DNA of 7,176 nucleotides from JAAFHS01 sp046049665. Its GTDB lineage: Bacteria; Pseudomonadota; Alphaproteobacteria; Rhodobacterales; Rhodobacteraceae. The notes under the pieces were generated by a model. It did no database searches. It had not been told where the DNA came from and was given only the letters and a program-made list of their open reading frames with translations. The first letter of the stretch is position 1. Every line of letters starts with the position of its first letter. Position numbers and translations under genes: made by a program. Of this stretch, positions 5,775-7,176 are shown in pieces. Location of the stretch: positions 1 to 7,176 of the forward strand of contig JBJOQW010000140.1 of the NCBI GenBank assembly GCA_046049665.1, read 5' to 3'.

Positions 5775-5842
5775 CTTTTGCACAAGAGGGCATGTTTTCT
5801 GCTGCGTTGTCAAAGCCTGCCTTGGAAAGTTGCCAGCCGCGC

Positions 5843-5872
5843 AACAGTGCCACGAGGGGCTTGGTGACTGTT
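5843..5872 (-). terminator. Imperfect hairpin at the end of the N-formylglutamate amidohydrolase gene
   Basis: AACAGT (5843-5848) and ACTGTT (5867-5872) pair, with an inner CAC/GTG extension and a small bulge. The right arm touches the TAA stop (complement of 5872-5874). No T tract follows on the minus strand. It is a weak terminator candidate that might only partly separate this gene from the RTX gene downstream. Confidence 0.3.
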
Positions 5873-6624
5873 TACCTTTCCAGCGCCGCCAGCGCCCTTT
5901 GCAAGGCTGCGGCAACCGTGTTGGCCCATGCCTGCTGCGATTTGGCGGTGGTGATCAGGTCGTTGCGGACTTCGATCAGGGTATTGTGGCGCCCATGCTG
6001 CAGGGCGTGGCGGTCAATCGCATCTTTGGGCAGATGACCGGCATAGGGTTCATTGTCGCCCACGCACAGCGATGCATCCTGGGCAAGGTCAGCAATCAGC
6101 GGCAAGGACAGGCGGCTGTCATGGTGCGAATGCAGCACTCCTACCTGCCAGGGCCGGGGCGGGCGGCCCTTTAGCGCGGGGGTAAAGGAATGAATGGCCA
6201 CGATCACGGTATCCGCCTGCCGCGCCGCCATGCGCGCAAGGGCCGCGTGATAGGGGCGATAAAGCCGGTCAAGCCGCAGGTTGATGTCGGCCTGCGTGAC
6301 GTGCCGGTTCGCCGGGATGATGGTGCCGTCATACAGCTTCATCACCAATGTCGGGTCATCCTCACCGCGGTTCGGATCAATCACAAGGCGCGAAAAGCGT
6401 GACAGCACTGCCGGAGCGCCCAGTTTTTCAGCAAGCGCCACAGCCAGCCCCGCCGCGCCCACGTCAAAGGCAATATGGCGGGCCATATCGGCAGCGCAAA
6501 TGCCCAGATCACCGCCAGAAACCCAGTCTGGCACATGGTTTGACGCGTGATCGCAGGTAATCAGCCAGCGGGCGGTCCGCGCCGCACCAACAATCTGGAA
6601 GGCTTCGGTCTTTTCATCCTGCAC
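5872..6624 (-). CDS. N-formylglutamate amidohydrolase family protein
   Basis: A 250-residue protein with the FGase family pattern. It has WLITCDHASNHVP near residues 20-32, SRFSRLVIDPNR at 75-86, GTIIPANR near 100-107, and IHSFTPALKGRPRP-like residues from 144 (IHSFTP) followed by GVLHSHHD. The histidines and acidic residues in these blocks are the likely metal-site and catalytic residues. Family role: hydrolysis of N-formyl-L-glutamate to formate and L-glutamate, the last step of one histidine-degradation route (HutG). No hut genes are in the window, so the physiological substrate may differ. The reading frame is open to 6774, but that would overlap the divergent pyruvate kinase start. I chose the GTG at 6622-6624, which puts the conserved domain about ten residues from the start. 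Its ribosome site is poor (AAAGG at 12 bases), so the start is uncertain; ATGs at 6666 and 6699 are alternatives. Confidence 0.85.
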   Translation of the reverse strand: MQDEKTEAFQIVGAARTARWLITCDHASNHVPDWVSGGDLGICAADMARHIAFDVGAAGLAVALAEKLGAPAVLSRFSRLVIDPNRGEDDPTLVMKLYDGTIIPANRHVTQADINLRLDRLYRPYHAALARMAARQADTVIVAIHSFTPALKGRPPRPWQVGVLHSHHDSRLSLPLIADLAQDASLCVGDNEPYAGHLPKDAIDRHALQHGRHNTLIEVRNDLITTAKSQQAWANTVAAALQRALAALER

Positions 6625-6673
6625 AGAATTTATGCACCTTTCCGCTTTATCACTGTCGCAATACATCCACATG

Positions 6674-6702
6674 TTGCCGCTAACAGAAACTTCGGCCATA
6701 AG
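6674..6702 (+). promoter_or_regulatory. Candidate sigma-70-type promoter of pyruvate kinase
   Basis: TTGCCG (6674-6679, 4/6 match to the -35 consensus) and CATAAG (6697-6702, 4/6 to the -10) are separated by exactly 17 bases. Transcription would start near 6709, leaving a leader of about 30 bases that includes the AAGGA at 6726-6730. It lies in the 115-bp divergent gap between the amidohydrolase and pyruvate kinase. Matches are modest and rest on inspection only. Confidence 0.4.
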
Positions 6703-6739
6703 CCCCGCAACCAAGCCTGCCGCATAAGGACCAGCCCAT

Positions 6740-7176
6740 ATGAGACGCCAGCGTAATGTCAAGATCGTCGCCACCCTTGGGCCTGCGTCCAGCGACTACA
6801 AGATGATCCGCGCGCTGTTTGAGGCAGGCGCAGACGTGTTTCGCCTGAACATGAGCCACGGCGTGCACGAGGATATCCGCGCGCGCCACGCGATCATCCG
6901 GCAAATCGAGGCTGATGTGGGCCGCCCGATCTGCATTCTGGCCGATTTGCAGGGGCCAAAACTGCGCGTCGGCACCTTTGCCAATCCGGCGGGCGAAGAA
7001 CTGGTGGAAGGTGCCGCCTTCCGGATGGATCTGTCCACGGTGCCGGGTGACATCAACCGCGTGAACCTGCCGCACCCCGAGATTTTTGCAGCCCTTGAGG
7101 CGGGCACATCCCTGCTGGTGAACGACGGCAAGATCCGCCTGCATGTGAATGAATGTGGCAAGGATTTCGCCAATTG
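6740..7176 (+). CDS. pyk: Pyruvate kinase, 5' part (runs off the window)
   Basis: 145 complete codons are visible with no stop before the window edge. The N-terminus is MRRQRNVKIVATLGPAS, followed by VFRLNMSHG at 33-41 (substrate and nucleotide contacts R35, N37, S39), ILADLQGPKLRVG at 66-78 with D69 and K74, and NDGKIRL at 128-134. The A-domain start and the beginning of the B (lid) domain are present; the catalytic lysine, the metal-binding glutamate and the C domain lie beyond the edge. The enzyme converts phosphoenolpyruvate and ADP to pyruvate and ATP, the last step of glycolysis. The start is ATG with AAGGA at 6726-6730, nine bases upstream. It is transcribed divergently from the amidohydrolase. 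Confidence 0.97.
   Translation, partial: MRRQRNVKIVATLGPASSDYKMIRALFEAGADVFRLNMSHGVHEDIRARHAIIRQIEADVGRPICILADLQGPKLRVGTFANPAGEELVEGAAFRMDLSTVPGDINRVNLPHPEIFAALEAGTSLLVNDGKIRLHVNECGKDFAN

Noticed and set aside
5750..5785. Upstream in-frame starts for the short RTX protein (TTG at 5785, ATG at 5770)
   Set aside because: They overlap the TATAAT box and lack a ribosome site, while the ATG at 5749 has GGGGA at good spacing and matches the paralogue's MELL start.
5808..5813. TTGACA on the minus strand upstream of the short RTX gene
   Set aside because: A perfect -35 hexamer, but 33 bases from TATAAT and with no acceptable -10 at 16-18 bases.
6625..6774. N-terminal extension of the amidohydrolase up to 6774
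   Set aside because: It would overlap the pyruvate kinase start and its ribosome site, and the added residues do not resemble the family's N-terminus.
6680..7144. 154-codon minus-strand open frame at the right end
   Set aside because: It lies opposite pyruvate kinase, whose motifs are unmistakable on the plus strand.

Overview
The window looks like a chromosomal segment of an alphaproteobacterium, most probably a Rhodobacterales (Roseobacter-group) species. This rests on the GC-rich codon use, on a DUF1244 gene, an N-formylglutamate amidohydrolase and pyruvate kinase lying close together, and on the DgcA-type enolase-superfamily racemase. Species cannot be named from the sequence alone.

Layout. 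Positions 1-2748 are a tightly packed plus-strand unit: the 3' end of a methyltransferase-like membrane protein gene, a DgcA-type racemase / dipeptide epimerase (2 bp after the previous stop), a small DEDDh-type 3'-5' exonuclease, and a class IV PLP D-amino-acid aminotransferase. It closes with a perfect 10-bp hairpin plus T-tract terminator at 2748-2773. Positions 2749-2900 are a convergent intergenic gap with two further hairpin-forming repeats. Positions 2901-6624 are all minus strand. In transcription order they are an N-formylglutamate amidohydrolase, an RTX (calcium-binding nonapeptide repeat) protein, a DUF1244 protein, and a second, longer RTX protein. At 6740 pyruvate kinase starts on the plus strand, diverging from the amidohydrolase, and runs off the window end.

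How the genes may work together. The racemase/epimerase and the D-amino-acid aminotransferase form a plausible pathway for handling D-amino acids or peptidoglycan-derived peptides, such as D-Glu, D-Ala and L-Ala-D-Glu. The amidohydrolase also yields glutamate but is transcribed separately. The two RTX proteins share an architecture: a short N-terminal hydrophobic segment beginning MELL and ending in FDG, a calcium-binding beta-roll, and a small C-terminal domain of the type I secretion substrate kind. They look like paralogues flanking DUF1244. No T1SS transporter is present in the window.

Most notable are the RTX pair with its unusual N-terminus that lacks basic residues, a run of 29 in-register nonapeptides in the longer one, a helical insert inside the shorter one, and a G7 homopolymer four bases from the start codon of the longer one. 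I found no tRNA, rRNA, CRISPR array, insertion sequence or phage gene.
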